64,000 bases of DNA from Rhizobium bangladeshense (GCF_017357245.1 NZ_CP071612.1:3475001-3539000), one strand, 5' to 3'; counted from the first letter of the stretch, positions 1 through 9,922 are shown. Made by a program: numbers and translations. The notes: generated from the sequence alone by a model not told the origin.

Positions 1-216
1 AACCGACCACGACTACGTTCGTCATCCAACTCTTCCTATTACCGGCGGAAAACCGCGCACCTGCTCAAACCCGCGCATCTATAAAGCTTTGTTTTTGGGA
101 AAGCGACCCTGTTGTCGCAGCCGATTGGGCTTTTTACGTGACAAATCAGCAGCCGGCAGTCTATTTCCCCTGGGAAATAGCCGATTATCGATTGCAAAAG
201 ACGAGGAAGAACGCTC
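1..216. other. upstream region, no gene seen
   Basis: I find no convincing coding sequence in this left edge; short open frames here lack ribosome sites and protein-like composition. It should carry the promoter of the DMT exporter gene that begins at 217. The only clear element is a purine-rich ribosome site (GAGGA) near 204-208 that serves that gene. Confidence 0.5.
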
Positions 217-1134
217 TTGCAAGCCACAGCCTATTTCTGCCTCGTCATCGCCACCCTCTGCTGGGGAGGCAACTCCGTCGCTGGCAAACTTGCGGTCGGC
301 CATATCAGCCCGATGATGCTGACCTTTCTGCGTTGGTTCCTCGCCGTCGCGCTCATCGCCATAATATCTGTGCCGCAACTGAAGAAGGATTGGCCCGTGG
401 CGAAGAAAAACCTGCCGCTCCTCCTTTGCTACGGCGCCATCGGCTATACACTCTTTAACGCCATGCTCTATTCGGCGGTGCAATATACGACGGCGATCAA
501 CGTCGCCATCGAGCAAGCCGGCATTCCGATGCTGATCTTCCTGTTGAATTTCTTCTTTTTCCGCACTGGCATCTCGCTGGCGCAATGTCTCGGCTTCGGC
601 ACGACGCTGCTGGGCGTGGCGCTGACGGCCGCCCACGGCGACCTCGCCACGCTGCTGCAGTTGCAGCTCAACCGTGGCGACGGGCTGATGCTGATCGCCA
701 TTGCCGCCTACTCGCTCTACACGATATTGCTACGCTGGAAACCGCCGGTCGATTGGCGCACGCTGATGGCATTCCCCGCCCTTGCCGCCATGCTGACCTC
801 GCTCCCGCTGCTTCTTTGGGAGATCGGCCGTGGCGCTGCGCAGTGGCCGGACCAAGCCGGTTGGAGCATCACCTTCTATACGGCGATCTTCCCCTCATTG
901 TTGGCGCAGATCCTTTATATCAAGGGCGTCGAGGCTATCGGCGCCAACCGCGCCGGTCTCTTCATCAACCTCGTGCCGGTGTTCGGAACACTGCTCTCCG
1001 TCGTACTGATCGGAGAAAGGCTTCAGTCCTTCCATATAATAGCGCTGATGCTGACGCTCGGCGGCATCGCTATCGCCGAAAAGGGCCGGCCGAAAGCTTC
1101 CGCTCCGACCGTGCCTGCCTCACCAGTGGATTAG
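217..1134 (+). CDS. DMT-family (EamA) inner-membrane exporter
   Basis: Predicted drug/metabolite transporter of 305 aa with about ten hydrophobic segments arranged as two EamA repeats (roughly residues 5-140 and 150-290). The first repeat starts with the typical CWGGNSVAGK stretch near residues 14-23. Members export small metabolites or amino acids; the substrate here cannot be read from sequence. The start is a TTG at 217, supported by GAGGA 9-13 bases upstream and by the position of the first membrane helix directly after it. The gene ends six bases before the convergent GNAT gene, so the two share a terminator region. It stands alone, not in an operon. Confidence 0.85.
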   Translation: MQATAYFCLVIATLCWGGNSVAGKLAVGHISPMMLTFLRWFLAVALIAIISVPQLKKDWPVAKKNLPLLLCYGAIGYTLFNAMLYSAVQYTTAINVAIEQAGIPMLIFLLNFFFFRTGISLAQCLGFGTTLLGVALTAAHGDLATLLQLQLNRGDGLMLIAIAAYSLYTILLRWKPPVDWRTLMAFPALAAMLTSLPLLLWEIGRGAAQWPDQAGWSITFYTAIFPSLLAQILYIKGVEAIGANRAGLFINLVPVFGTLLSVVLIGERLQSFHIIALMLTLGGIAIAEKGRPKASAPTVPASPVD

Positions 1135-1139
1135 AGCCT

Positions 1140-1988
1140 TTAGCCGAGCTCCAGGGTCGTCACACCGAAGACGTGCTTCAACGGGATGGCCGGCGCCGGC
1201 CCACGATACATACGTAGCGTCTCGAATACGGGCTGAAGCCCCATGCCTTCGGCAAGTGCGATTGCCTCGCGGTTTTCGACGGGGATGTCGACGAAGATCT
1301 GAGCCCCCTTTGCTTCGGGGATCAATTCGGCAAGCAGTGCCGCGGCGCTGTCAGCGTCATTAGCAAAGAGTGGGCCGATCTTGTAGCCTTCGTAGCAGCG
1401 GCGGATCGTGCCGTAGCCACGGATCTTGTGGCTTTTGCGGACCACGGCCGTACGCCGTCCCTTGCGGCTGGTGCACCAGGCGGCGAGGAAGGCTTCCCGC
1501 GGCTGCGGAAAGATCGCCGAATCGTAGCGCTGCAGCCCTTCCAGGCGTGAATCCAGCACCGGATGAGCGACGAGCGTGGAGGCCGGCAAAGCGGAGGCAA
1601 CGCCGCCATAGCGAACGGTGGCATAAGCGGGTTTGAAGCCGGCCCTGCGGTAATTCTCCTGCTGCGCCGTAACGCCGTCGAGGCCGATCGTCCGGCCCTC
1701 CGCCGTTGCGATCCCCGTTTTCCAGATCGCTTTGCCGTAACCCTTGCCGCGGAAATCGGGGTGAACGATGTAAAGGCCGAGAAAGGCGAAGCTGTCTCCA
1801 TATTTCACGACCGAGATCGAACCGACAGGGACTTCACCGATGGAGCCGACGAAGAACCCCGACGGATCAGCTTCGAGGAACGCAAGCGAATCGTCGAGGC
1901 CCGGATTCCATCCCTCCTGACGCGCCCATTCGAGCACGAGCTCCAATTCGCCGGGCCGCATCGAACGAACGGCAAATTCCGAATTCAT
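1140..1988 (-). CDS. GNAT-family N-acetyltransferase
   Basis: A 282-aa GNAT acetyltransferase that should use acetyl-CoA. The N-terminal half has the GNAT fold, with the acetyl-CoA pyrophosphate-binding signature RGKGYG at residues 80-85 after the beta-strand LGLYIVHPDF. The C-terminal half (about 150-280) resembles the second domain found in YitH-type two-domain GNATs. The acceptor is unknown. The ATG at 1988 is preceded on its strand by GGAAGG at a good distance. It is convergent with the DMT exporter and has no co-directional partner close by. Confidence 0.85.
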   Translation of the reverse strand: MNSEFAVRSMRPGELELVLEWARQEGWNPGLDDSLAFLEADPSGFFVGSIGEVPVGSISVVKYGDSFAFLGLYIVHPDFRGKGYGKAIWKTGIATAEGRTIGLDGVTAQQENYRRAGFKPAYATVRYGGVASALPASTLVAHPVLDSRLEGLQRYDSAIFPQPREAFLAAWCTSRKGRRTAVVRKSHKIRGYGTIRRCYEGYKIGPLFANDADSAAALLAELIPEAKGAQIFVDIPVENREAIALAEGMGLQPVFETLRMYRGPAPAIPLKHVFGVTTLELG

Positions 1989-2411
1989 GCGACCTTCCCA
2001 GATTGAATGTCCCGCAAGTCAATCCCGCCAACGGCAAAGCAATTGTCAGGTCACGGCTCTGCGATCGCACCGAACGAATGATGGAGAAGCGGCGTCTATG
2101 GTCTTGACCACGCGCACAATCGTTTTCGATGCAATGCAGTAAGCTTCGTTCCGCATTACCATGAAACAATGCCGTTGCAAGCTCAAGAAAATTACTTGCT
2201 GCCCAATAATCCTCCTGCCGACGCGAATAAATGTCGCATCGAGATTTTCCTGGTTACCCAATCCAGAAGACAGAGAAGCATCTCGGCCGAAAATCAGCCA
2301 TCTATCGCTGCCTTTTGCTTTTCCACTCCGCCCGTGATCGACGGGAACAGCCGGCCTGTCTCGGCTGCCTGCGCGGGATAGCCAAAGCGCAATCTGCGTC
2401 CACACGCCAGG
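1989..2411. other. intergenic region, no confident gene
   Basis: These 423 bases lie between the start of the GNAT gene and the stop of xylD. Short open frames exist in several phases but none has a ribosome site or recognisable domain. The right part should hold the xylD terminator and the left part the GNAT promoter. I see no obvious strong hairpin. Confidence 0.4.
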
Positions 2412-4199
2412 TCAATGATTGTGCCGTGGCGGGTTTTTCGCGATCTGGCGGAACTCCGCAGCTCCTTTCAGAACTGCGCCGTCCGACAGTTGCGTCACTG
2501 AGCGGCGGTAGAGCCGCTGCCACGGCGTCGCATCCGCCGGCACTGGCGGAATGCCGTCGCCCTTGCGCCGTTCGATCTCAGCCTCGTCGACCAGCATGTC
2601 GCAGCGCCCCTCATTGAAGTCGATTCGGATGATATCGCCGGTGCGAAGCCAGGCCAGGCCGCCGCCGGCTGCACTTTCCGGCGAGGCATTGAGGATCGAA
2701 GGGCTGTCCGCGGTGCCCGACTGACGGCCGTCGCCGATCGTCGGCAGGCTGCGGATGCCGCGTTTCAGGAGATGATCCGGCGGCTGCATGTTGACGACCT
2801 CGGCCGACCCCGGCCAGCCGAGCGGACCCGCGCCGCGGATGACGAGGATGGTGTCCTCGTCGATGCCGAGTTCAGGGTCGTTGATGCGTCTGTGATAGTC
2901 CTCGGAACCATCAAAAACCACCGCCCTGCCCTCGAAAACGCCCTCCCGCCCGGGCTCCAGAAGATAGCGCTGGCGGAAATCCTCCGAGACGACGCTCATC
3001 TTCATGATCGCGAAATCGAAGAGATTGCCTTTGAGGACGAGGAAGCCCGCCCGCTCCTTCAGCGGTTCGTCGAAAGGCCGGATGACCTCGCGGTCGCTTG
3101 CCTGGCGGCCTTGCAGGTTCTCGGCCACCGTCCTGCCCGTCACCGTGCGACAGTTGCCGTCGAGCTTTCCGGCCTGCAGCAGCTCCCACATGATCGCCGG
3201 CGTGCCGCCCGCGCGGTGATAGCGCTCACCGAGATAGGCGCCCGCCGGCTGGACATTCGCCAGAAGCGGGATATCGAAGCCGTGCACCTGCCAGTCATCG
3301 GGATAAAGTTCGACGCCGGCGTGCTTGGCCATCGCAGCCAGATGCGGCTGCGCATTGGTCGAGCCGCCGATCGCCGAATTGGTGCGGATCGCATTGAGGA
3401 AAGCCTCGCGTGTCAGGATATCTGACGGCTTCAAGTCCTCGAACACGATCTCGACGGCGCGCCGTCCGGTGCGATAGGCCATCTGGCCGCGCTCTCGGTA
3501 GGCGGCCGGAATGGCGCCGCAGCCGGTCAGCGAAAGGCCGAGGGCTTCCGCCAGGGCATTCATCGTTGAGGCTGTGCCCATCGTATTGCAGTGGCCAACG
3601 GATGGAGCCGAATCGAGCGCTGCCTGCAGAAACTCCTCCCGATCGATCTCGCCTGCCGCATATTTCCGCCGCATGCGCCAGATGACAGTGCCGGAGCCCG
3701 CCAGTTCCCCCTCGTGCCAGCCGTCGAGCATCGGCCCGCCGGAGAGCACGATGGCCGGAATATCGACCGTCGAAGCAGCCATGATCGCCGAAGGCGTGGT
3801 CTTGTCGCAGCCGGTGGTCAGCACCACGCCGTCGAGCGGGTAGCCGTAGAGGATCTCGACGAGGCCAAGATAGGCGAGATTGCGGTCGAGGGCGGCGGTC
3901 GGACGCTTGCAGTTCTCGAAGATTGGATGTGTGGGAAACTCGATCGGAATGCCGCCTGCATCGCGAATACCGTCGCGCACCCGTTCGGCGAGCTCGATAT
4001 GCACCCTGTTGCAGGGCGCGAGATCGCTGCCGCTCTGGGCGATGCCTATGATCGGCCTGCCGGAGCGCAGCTCTTCCGGCGTGATGCCGTAATTCATGAA
4101 ACGCTCGAGATAGAGCGCCGCCATGTCGATATGATCGGGATTGTCGAACCAATCCTGCGAACGCAGGCGGCGTTTCTTAGGTTGGCTGTCCGTCATCAT
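2412..4199 (-). CDS. xylD: D-xylonate dehydratase (IlvD/Edd family)
   Basis: Iron-sulfur dehydratase of 595 aa that should convert D-xylonate to 2-keto-3-deoxy-D-xylonate in oxidative xylose breakdown. Three iron-sulfur cysteines sit in the family motifs PCN (C63), GCDKTTP (C131) and HCNTMGTAS (C204). From memory it is closely collinear with Caulobacter XylD, including the N-terminal stretch [14 protein letters not shown], the phrase [19 protein letters not shown] and the C-terminal PRHNH. This argues for xylonate over the generic dihydroxyacid annotation. Length matches that enzyme (about 590 aa). Start: ATG pair at 4199/4196 behind GGGAGG. No xylose dehydrogenase or KDX dehydratase gene is adjacent, so the rest of the pathway must lie elsewhere. 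Confidence 0.85.
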   Translation of the reverse strand: MMTDSQPKKRRLRSQDWFDNPDHIDMAALYLERFMNYGITPEELRSGRPIIGIAQSGSDLAPCNRVHIELAERVRDGIRDAGGIPIEFPTHPIFENCKRPTAALDRNLAYLGLVEILYGYPLDGVVLTTGCDKTTPSAIMAASTVDIPAIVLSGGPMLDGWHEGELAGSGTVIWRMRRKYAAGEIDREEFLQAALDSAPSVGHCNTMGTASTMNALAEALGLSLTGCGAIPAAYRERGQMAYRTGRRAVEIVFEDLKPSDILTREAFLNAIRTNSAIGGSTNAQPHLAAMAKHAGVELYPDDWQVHGFDIPLLANVQPAGAYLGERYHRAGGTPAIMWELLQAGKLDGNCRTVTGRTVAENLQGRQASDREVIRPFDEPLKERAGFLVLKGNLFDFAIMKMSVVSEDFRQRYLLEPGREGVFEGRAVVFDGSEDYHRRINDPELGIDEDTILVIRGAGPLGWPGSAEVVNMQPPDHLLKRGIRSLPTIGDGRQSGTADSPSILNASPESAAGGGLAWLRTGDIIRIDFNEGRCDMLVDEAEIERRKGDGIPPVPADATPWQRLYRRSVTQLSDGAVLKGAAEFRQIAKNPPRHNH

Positions 4200-4371
4200 T
4201 ATCCTCCCGATCGGCCATTCTTCTCATCGAAGTCTAGAAGCGGAGCGCCAAACTCCGTTTCACCGTCTTCCGCACGCGCGCGCCGGCTTTGCGGCTTCGC
4301 CTTCCGCATAGCGGGGTTGAGGCCCACGCCGATCCTCCAGTTGCTATCCGTCTTTGATAGTCCCCTCGTCC

Positions 4372-4385
4372 ACGGTTGCAACCGT
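4372..4385. promoter_or_regulatory. 14-bp perfect palindrome upstream of xylD
   Basis: ACGGTTGCAACCGT is a perfect palindrome about 170 bp upstream of the xylD start, in the gap between xylD and the RND permease stop. Shape and size fit a LacI- or GntR-type sugar-responsive operator, but no such regulator gene is in the window. Function is inferred only from position and symmetry. Confidence 0.4.
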
Positions 4386-4487
4386 TTTGATGAACGTAAC
4401 GCATTTTCTTCTGGAGTCAGAAAAACGATACGGGCGAGAACCGAAGTTCCCGCCCGATTTACTCGACAAAGGAAGGTTGAATTCCGC

Positions 4488-7400
4488 TTATTCCGCCGCT
4501 AGCCGTATAACCTCGGCCTCTTCCTCCTTGTGCTCGTCCGGCTTGTGCTGGATGAGCGGACGGTTGCCCGTCAGCCGCCGCAGCAGCACGTAGAAGACCG
4601 GCGTCATGAAGATGCCGAAGAAGGTCACGCCGATCATGCCGGAGAAGACCGCGACACCCATGGCCGCGCGCATTTCCGCGCCCGCACCGGTGGAAACGAC
4701 GAGCGGTACGACGCCCATGATAAAGGCCATGGAAGTCATGAGGATCGGGCGAAGGCGAAGGCGGCTGGCTTCGACCGCGGCCTCGCGCGGCGTCCGGCCC
4801 TCGAACTCCAGTTCGCGGGCAAATTCCACGATGAGGATCGCGTTCTTCGCCGATAGGCCGACAAGGACGACAAGGCCGATCTGTGTGAAGATGTTGTTGT
4901 CTCCACCGGTGAGCCAGACACCCGTCAGCGCTGCCAGCACGCCCATCGGCACGATCATGATGATCGCAAGCGGCAGCGTCAGGCTTTCATACTGGGCGGC
5001 CAGCACCAGGAAGACCAGCAGCAGGGCGAGCGGGAAGACGACGACGCTCGAGTTGCCGGCAAGGATCTGCTGATAGGTCAGATCCGTCCATTCGAAATCG
5101 ATGCCGGACGGCAGCGTCTCCCGAAGGATCTTCTCGATTGCCGCCTGTGCCTGACCGGACGAGAAGCCCGGCGCCGGACCGCCGTTGATATCGGCGGCGA
5201 GGAAGCCGTTATAGCGGTTCGCCCGCTCCGGGCCGGTGCTCGGCTCCACCTTCAGGAGGGCCGACAGCGGGATCATCTGGCCCGACGCCGATCGGACCTT
5301 CAACTGACCGATATCTTCCGGCTGGGCACGGAATTTCGCGTCGGCCTGCACACGGACGCTGTAGGTGCGGCCGAAGGCGTTGAAGTCGTTCACATAGAGC
5401 GAACCAAGATAGATCTGCAGCGTCTGGAAGACGTCGGTGACGGAAACTCCAAGCTGCTCGGCCTTGGCGCGGTCGAGATCGGCATAGAGCTGCGGCACGT
5501 TGATCTGGAAGCTGGAGAACAGGCCGGCAAGCTCCGGCGCCTGATAGGCCTTGGCAAGCACCGCCTTGGTAGCCTCGTCGAGCGCCTGGTTGCCGAGACC
5601 CGCACGATCCTCGATCTGCAGCTTGAAACCGCCCGTCGTGCCGAGGCCGTTGACCGGCGGCGGCGGGAACATGGCGATGAAGGCATCCTGGATGACGCCG
5701 AACTTCTGGTTCAGCGCCATCGCGATGGCGCCGCCGGAGAGATCAGGCGTCTTGCGCTCCTCGAAATCCTTCAGCGTCACGAAGACGATGCCGGCATTCG
5801 AGGAGTTGGTGAAGCCGTTGATCGACAGGCCAGGGAAGGCGATCGCATTTGCGACGCCCGGCTGCGCGAGCGCGATGTCGGTCATCCGCTTGATGACGTC
5901 TTCGGTGCGGTCGAGGCTTGCCGCATCCGGCAGCTGGGCGAAGCCGATCAGATACTGCTTGTCCTGGGACGGTACGAAGCCGCCCGGAACCGTGGTGAAC
6001 ATGCTGTACGTCGCGCCGACCAGCGCCAGGTAGACCACCATGACGATGCTCTTGCGCGACACCAGGCTGCCGACACCCTTGCCATAGGCATTCGAGCCTG
6101 CGCCGAAGACACGGTTGAAGCCGCGGAAGAACCAGCCGAAGATCGCGTCCATGAACCGCGTCAGCCAGTCCTTCGGCGCATGATGATCCTTCAGGAGAAG
6201 AGCTGCCAGCGCAGGCGACAGGGTGAGCGAGTTGAAGGCCGAGATGACGGTCGAGATCGCGATCGTCAGCGCGAACTGGCGATAGAACTGCCCGGAAAGG
6301 CCGGAGATGAAGGCGAGCGGCACGAAGACCGCGACGAGGACCAGCGCGATCGCAATGATCGGGCCTGAGACCTCCTTCATCGCCTTGTAGGTGGCGGCTC
6401 TTGGCGACAGCCCGTGTTCGATGTTGCGCTCGACATTCTCGACCACGACGATCGCGTCGTCGACGACGATACCAATCGCCAGCACCAGTCCGAACAGGCT
6501 GAGCGCGTTGATCGAGAAACCGAAGACATACATGACCGCAAAGGTGCCGATGATCGATACCGGAACGGCGATCAGCGGGATGATCGAGGCGCGCCATGTC
6601 TGCAAGAAGAGAATGACGACGAGGACGACGAGCGCGATGGCCTCGAGCAGCGTGTCGATGACCTTCTCGATCGAGGAGCGCACGAATTTCGTCGTATCGT
6701 AGACGATTTCGTATTTGACGCCCTCAGGCATGGCCAATTGCAGCTGATCCATGGTTGCGCGCACATTGTCGGCGATTTCGATCGCATTCGAACCGGGCGC
6801 CTGAAGGGCGGCCACGGCGACAGCCGGCTTGCCGTCGAGCAGCGACCGCAACGTGTAGTCGGCGGCGCCAAGCTCGATGCGGGCGACGTCGCGAAGGCGG
6901 GTAATCTCGCCATTGGCGCCCGTCTTGACGATGATGTTGCCGAACTCCTCAGGCGTGCGCAGGCGGCCCTGCGCATTCACGTTGAGCTGCAGGTCGACGC
7001 CCGGCTGGCTCGGCGACGCGCCGATGATGCCGGCAGCGGCCTGGACGTTCTGCGAACTGATGGCATTGCTGATATCGCTGGCGGCGAGATCATGCTCGGC
7101 CGCCTTCTGCGGATCGATCCAGACGCGCATCGAATAGTCGCCGGCGCCGAAGACCTGCACCTGACCGACGCCTGGGATGCGGGCGAGCCGGTCCTTGATG
7201 TTGAGGGTGGCGTAGTTGCGAAGATAGGTGATGTCGTGACTTTCGCCGTCGGAGACGAGATTGACGACCATGATGAAGTCGGGTGAGCTTTTCACCGTGG
7301 TGATGCCGAGCGCACGGACTTCCGCCGGCAGGCGCGGCTCGGCCTGCGAAACGCGGTTCTGCACCAGTTGCTGTGCCTTGTCGGGGTCGGTGCCCAGCTT

Positions 7401-7688
7401 GAAGGTGACGGTGACGTTAAGCACGCCGTCCGACGTCGCTTGGCTCGACATGTAAAGCATGTCCTCAACGCCGTTGATCTGCTCTTCGAGCGGTGTCGCC
7501 ACCGTTTCGGCAATGACGCTCGGATTGGCTCCGGGATAGGTGGCGCGCACGACGACCGACGGCGGCACGACGTTGGGATACTCGGAAATTGGCAGCGCCC
7601 GCAGGCCGATCAGGCCGGCAACAACGATGAGGACCGAAAGAACACCGGCAAAAACCGGCCGGTCGACAAAAAATCTGGAGATGTTCAT
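4488..7688 (-). CDS. RND multidrug efflux permease (AcrB/MexB-like, HAE1)
   Basis: Inner-membrane proton-driven pump of 1066 aa, the usual RND length. It begins with MNISRFFVDRPVFAGVLSV, the hallmark N-terminus. Two large periplasmic loops lie between helices 1-2 and 7-8. The proton-relay pair DD is present in GIVVDDAIVVVENVER (about residue 405), and the second-half motif AKNAILIVEFARE is present. It should form a tripartite pump with the adaptor at 7805-8995 and an outer-membrane TolC-like channel, for which no gene is adjacent. The start is supported by GGAGAGGG upstream. It is the last gene of a leftward run hydrolase-adaptor-permease, separated from the adaptor by 116 bp containing a hairpin. 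Confidence 0.93.
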   Translation of the reverse strand: MNISRFFVDRPVFAGVLSVLIVVAGLIGLRALPISEYPNVVPPSVVVRATYPGANPSVIAETVATPLEEQINGVEDMLYMSSQATSDGVLNVTVTFKLGTDPDKAQQLVQNRVSQAEPRLPAEVRALGITTVKSSPDFIMVVNLVSDGESHDITYLRNYATLNIKDRLARIPGVGQVQVFGAGDYSMRVWIDPQKAAEHDLAASDISNAISSQNVQAAAGIIGASPSQPGVDLQLNVNAQGRLRTPEEFGNIIVKTGANGEITRLRDVARIELGAADYTLRSLLDGKPAVAVAALQAPGSNAIEIADNVRATMDQLQLAMPEGVKYEIVYDTTKFVRSSIEKVIDTLLEAIALVVLVVILFLQTWRASIIPLIAVPVSIIGTFAVMYVFGFSINALSLFGLVLAIGIVVDDAIVVVENVERNIEHGLSPRAATYKAMKEVSGPIIAIALVLVAVFVPLAFISGLSGQFYRQFALTIAISTVISAFNSLTLSPALAALLLKDHHAPKDWLTRFMDAIFGWFFRGFNRVFGAGSNAYGKGVGSLVSRKSIVMVVYLALVGATYSMFTTVPGGFVPSQDKQYLIGFAQLPDAASLDRTEDVIKRMTDIALAQPGVANAIAFPGLSINGFTNSSNAGIVFVTLKDFEERKTPDLSGGAIAMALNQKFGVIQDAFIAMFPPPPVNGLGTTGGFKLQIEDRAGLGNQALDEATKAVLAKAYQAPELAGLFSSFQINVPQLYADLDRAKAEQLGVSVTDVFQTLQIYLGSLYVNDFNAFGRTYSVRVQADAKFRAQPEDIGQLKVRSASGQMIPLSALLKVEPSTGPERANRYNGFLAADINGGPAPGFSSGQAQAAIEKILRETLPSGIDFEWTDLTYQQILAGNSSVVVFPLALLLVFLVLAAQYESLTLPLAIIMIVPMGVLAALTGVWLTGGDNNIFTQIGLVVLVGLSAKNAILIVEFARELEFEGRTPREAAVEASRLRLRPILMTSMAFIMGVVPLVVSTGAGAEMRAAMGVAVFSGMIGVTFFGIFMTPVFYVLLRRLTGNRPLIQHKPDEHKEEEAEVIRLAAE

Positions 7689-7730
7689 ATCAAAGCCCTC
7701 TCCGGGGTGAACATGGATGCAAAATCCCTC

Positions 7731-7754
7731 GCCGGCGGGTGAGGCGCCGCCGGC
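7731..7754. other. hairpin between adaptor and permease genes
   Basis: GCCGGCGG and CCGCCGGC form a perfect 8-bp GC-rich stem around an 8-base loop inside the 116-bp gap between the RND adaptor stop and permease start. There is no T-run, so it is more likely an mRNA-processing or attenuation structure that sets the adaptor/permease ratio than a full terminator. This is inference from structure alone. Confidence 0.4.
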
Positions 7755-7804
7755 AGGTCATATCATTTCGAGTATCGGCCTTCCCTGCAGGGGAAGACCG
7801 GATC

Positions 7805-8995
7805 TTACTGAGCGGTGGCGACCTTCTCTTCCATCTGCGGCGCGACCACGGCGCCGGGACGGATGCGCTGCAGACCGTTGACGACGATCTTCTCGCCGGC
7901 CTTCAGGCCGCTTTCGACCACCCGCTGGCCGTCAGCCACAGTTCCGAGCTGCACCTGGCGGTAGGCGACCTTGTTCTCGCCGTCGACGACGAAGACGAAT
8001 TTCTTGTCCTGGTCGGTACCGACGGCGCGATCGCTGATGACGATCTTGTTCTCCGCCTTCGGCTGGCCCATGCGCACCCGCACGAACTGTCCGGGAATGA
8101 GCCGACCGCCCGGATTGTCGAAGACGGCGCGCACGCCGATCGTGCCGCTCGCCGCATCAACCTCGTTGTCGATCAACTGCAGCTTGCCTTTGATCGGCGT
8201 ACCGTCATCGGTCAGCGTGCCGATTTCGACAGGGATCTGCTCGACCGGAGGCAGGGCGCTATCGGTCTGCGGTAGCTGGGCAAGCGCCCGCGTCACCATC
8301 TCTTCGCTGGCGTTGAAGCTCGCATAGATCGGGTCGACCGAAACAAGCGTCGTCAGCGCCGGCGAGGCCGACCCGGCAGCAACGAGGTTGCCGGCTGTGA
8401 CCTCGATCTTGCCGATACGGCCCGACACGGGAGCGCGAACCTGGGTGTAATCGAGATCGAGCTGGGCCGACTGCAATGTGGCCTGCGCCGAACGTAGCCC
8501 GGCCTGCGCCTCGGCCAGCGCGCTCTGGCGCTGATCAAGATCGCTCTGGGAGATGGTGCGGTTGTCGGAAAGCCTGCGGCCGCGATCGAGTTCGGTCTGC
8601 GCCAGGCTGACCCTGGCTTCGGCCGAAGCGACCTGGCCTTGCGCCTGTGCCACGCTCGCCTGGTAGGGCGCCGGGTCGATCGTGAAGAGCAGATCGCCCT
8701 GTTTGACCAGGGCGCCTTCGCGGAATGCTACCGACAGGATGGCGCCGGCGACGCGGGAGCGCACCTGCACGCGATCGACCGCTTCAAGGCGACCGGAGAA
8801 ACTTTCCCAGGCCGTCACGTCGCGCGCTGCGACGACGGCTACCGTCACCGGCACCGCAGGAGCCTCCGCCGGGGCGGAAGCGGCAGTGGCAGCCGTGCTC
8901 ATAGGCAATTCAAAAAACAATGCCGCGCCGGAAACGGACGCAATAAGACCTAGGCCGGCACCCACCAGGGCCCAGCGTTTACTTCTGGACGTCAT
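7805..8995 (-). CDS. RND periplasmic adaptor (AcrA/MexA-like membrane fusion protein)
   Basis: Membrane-fusion protein of 396 aa linking the RND permease to the outer-membrane channel. An N-terminal membrane anchor (about residues 8-28) is followed by an Ala/Pro linker. Next come a barrel-sandwich half containing GALVKQGDLLFTIDPAPY, a coiled-coil hairpin rich in Ala/Gln/Glu (about 110-175) and the second lipoyl half with DYTQVRAPVSGRIGK. No lipobox cysteine is seen, so it is probably anchored by the helix. The start has AGGAG upstream. It lies 46 bp behind the hydrolase-like gene and precedes the permease, so it is probably in one operon with both, under the divergent LysR regulator. Confidence 0.92.
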   Translation of the reverse strand: MTSRSKRWALVGAGLGLIASVSGAALFFELPMSTAATAASAPAEAPAVPVTVAVVAARDVTAWESFSGRLEAVDRVQVRSRVAGAILSVAFREGALVKQGDLLFTIDPAPYQASVAQAQGQVASAEARVSLAQTELDRGRRLSDNRTISQSDLDQRQSALAEAQAGLRSAQATLQSAQLDLDYTQVRAPVSGRIGKIEVTAGNLVAAGSASPALTTLVSVDPIYASFNASEEMVTRALAQLPQTDSALPPVEQIPVEIGTLTDDGTPIKGKLQLIDNEVDAASGTIGVRAVFDNPGGRLIPGQFVRVRMGQPKAENKIVISDRAVGTDQDKKFVFVVDGENKVAYRQVQLGTVADGQRVVESGLKAGEKIVVNGLQRIRPGAVVAPQMEEKVATAQ

Positions 8996-9041
8996 CAGTA
9001 CTCTCCTTGCGGCCTCAAGCCGCCGAAATATCAGATCTTCT

Positions 9042-9896
9042 TCAATGCAATTGCGGTTGGACGCTTACGTCCTGAAGGAAACTCCCGAAATGGCGGCTGA
9101 CGTGTTCCTGCCAACCGGGCGTTTCCCCGGATTTCCCACCATAAATTAAAGGCCAGCCCATCCCGGCGGGAAGGACATGCTGGCGGACACCGACACCGGC
9201 CTTCTTCAGGCGGGCGCCGTAACCGATTGTTTCGTCGTGCAGAGGATCGTCCTCAGCGGTAAATATCAATGCCGGCGCGACGCCTGAAAGACGCGAACAG
9301 AGGCAAGGCGCCGCATAGGGATGGCAGCCGCCGCCGCTCAGGTAATGACTCCAGCCCTCGGTCCAACGCTGGCGCATGCCGATGGCTTCCGCCTTACGAA
9401 TGGAGGACGTGCCCATGAAGGGATCGAGCAGCGGCGAAATCAAAATCTGGCCGTCGAGCGCATCAGGCAACTGGTCCCGCGCCTTCAACGCCACACCGGC
9501 GGCGACGTTGCCGCCAGCCTCCTCACCGGCGACAAAAAGCAGCGACTTGCGGTCGCCAAGACCGGCAGCACGTTTGTTGGCGAGGTAGCTGAAAACCGAG
9601 AAGGAAACTTCCAATGCCTTCGGAAACATATTGCCGGACAGGCTGCTATAGTCGACGGCAGCGACGATCGCGCCGGCCTTGGCCAGGCTCATCGCCACCG
9701 GCCGGTCGACATTCGTCTCGCTGTCGAGAAACGCGCCGCCATGCAGGTAAAGCACGATCGGCTGCCCCTTGCCGTAATCGGCGCCCTGGTAGATACGTGC
9801 GGAAACGGGGCCGATGGCCACCTTGTCCAGCACCATATCTTTCCATTCCACCGACATGCTTCCGGTCTCTTTCCGCATTGGAGCAAACAGGCGCAT
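9042..9896 (-). CDS. alpha/beta-hydrolase (HSL-like) with catalytic residues lost
   Basis: A 284-aa protein of the hormone-sensitive-lipase-type alpha/beta-hydrolase fold. The oxyanion motif HGG (LYLHGGAF, about residue 52) is intact, and the acidic residue motif TAEDDPLHDE is present. However, the nucleophile elbow reads AGEEAGGN where the family has GDSAGG, so serine is replaced by glutamate. The usual histidine region reads LPAGMGWPL with no histidine. It is therefore unlikely to be an active esterase and may bind a ligand instead. It heads the leftward run with the RND adaptor and permease, and is divergent from a LysR regulator. Starts at 9878 or 9857 are also possible; the latter gives MSVEWKDM. 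Confidence 0.8.
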   Translation of the reverse strand: MRLFAPMRKETGSMSVEWKDMVLDKVAIGPVSARIYQGADYGKGQPIVLYLHGGAFLDSETNVDRPVAMSLAKAGAIVAAVDYSSLSGNMFPKALEVSFSVFSYLANKRAAGLGDRKSLLFVAGEEAGGNVAAGVALKARDQLPDALDGQILISPLLDPFMGTSSIRKAEAIGMRQRWTEGWSHYLSGGGCHPYAAPCLCSRLSGVAPALIFTAEDDPLHDETIGYGARLKKAGVGVRQHVLPAGMGWPLIYGGKSGETPGWQEHVSRHFGSFLQDVSVQPQLH

Positions 9897-9922
9897 CCGC
9901 CCCTTGCATTTTCCACAAAAAA

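Noticed and set aside
4372..4385. Palindrome as a transposon or integration end
   Set aside because: No transposase, matching second copy or target duplication is visible nearby; an operator is simpler.
8639..9149. Plus-strand frames opposite the RND adaptor
   Set aside because: They mirror the codon pattern of the adaptor gene and have no domain or ribosome site.
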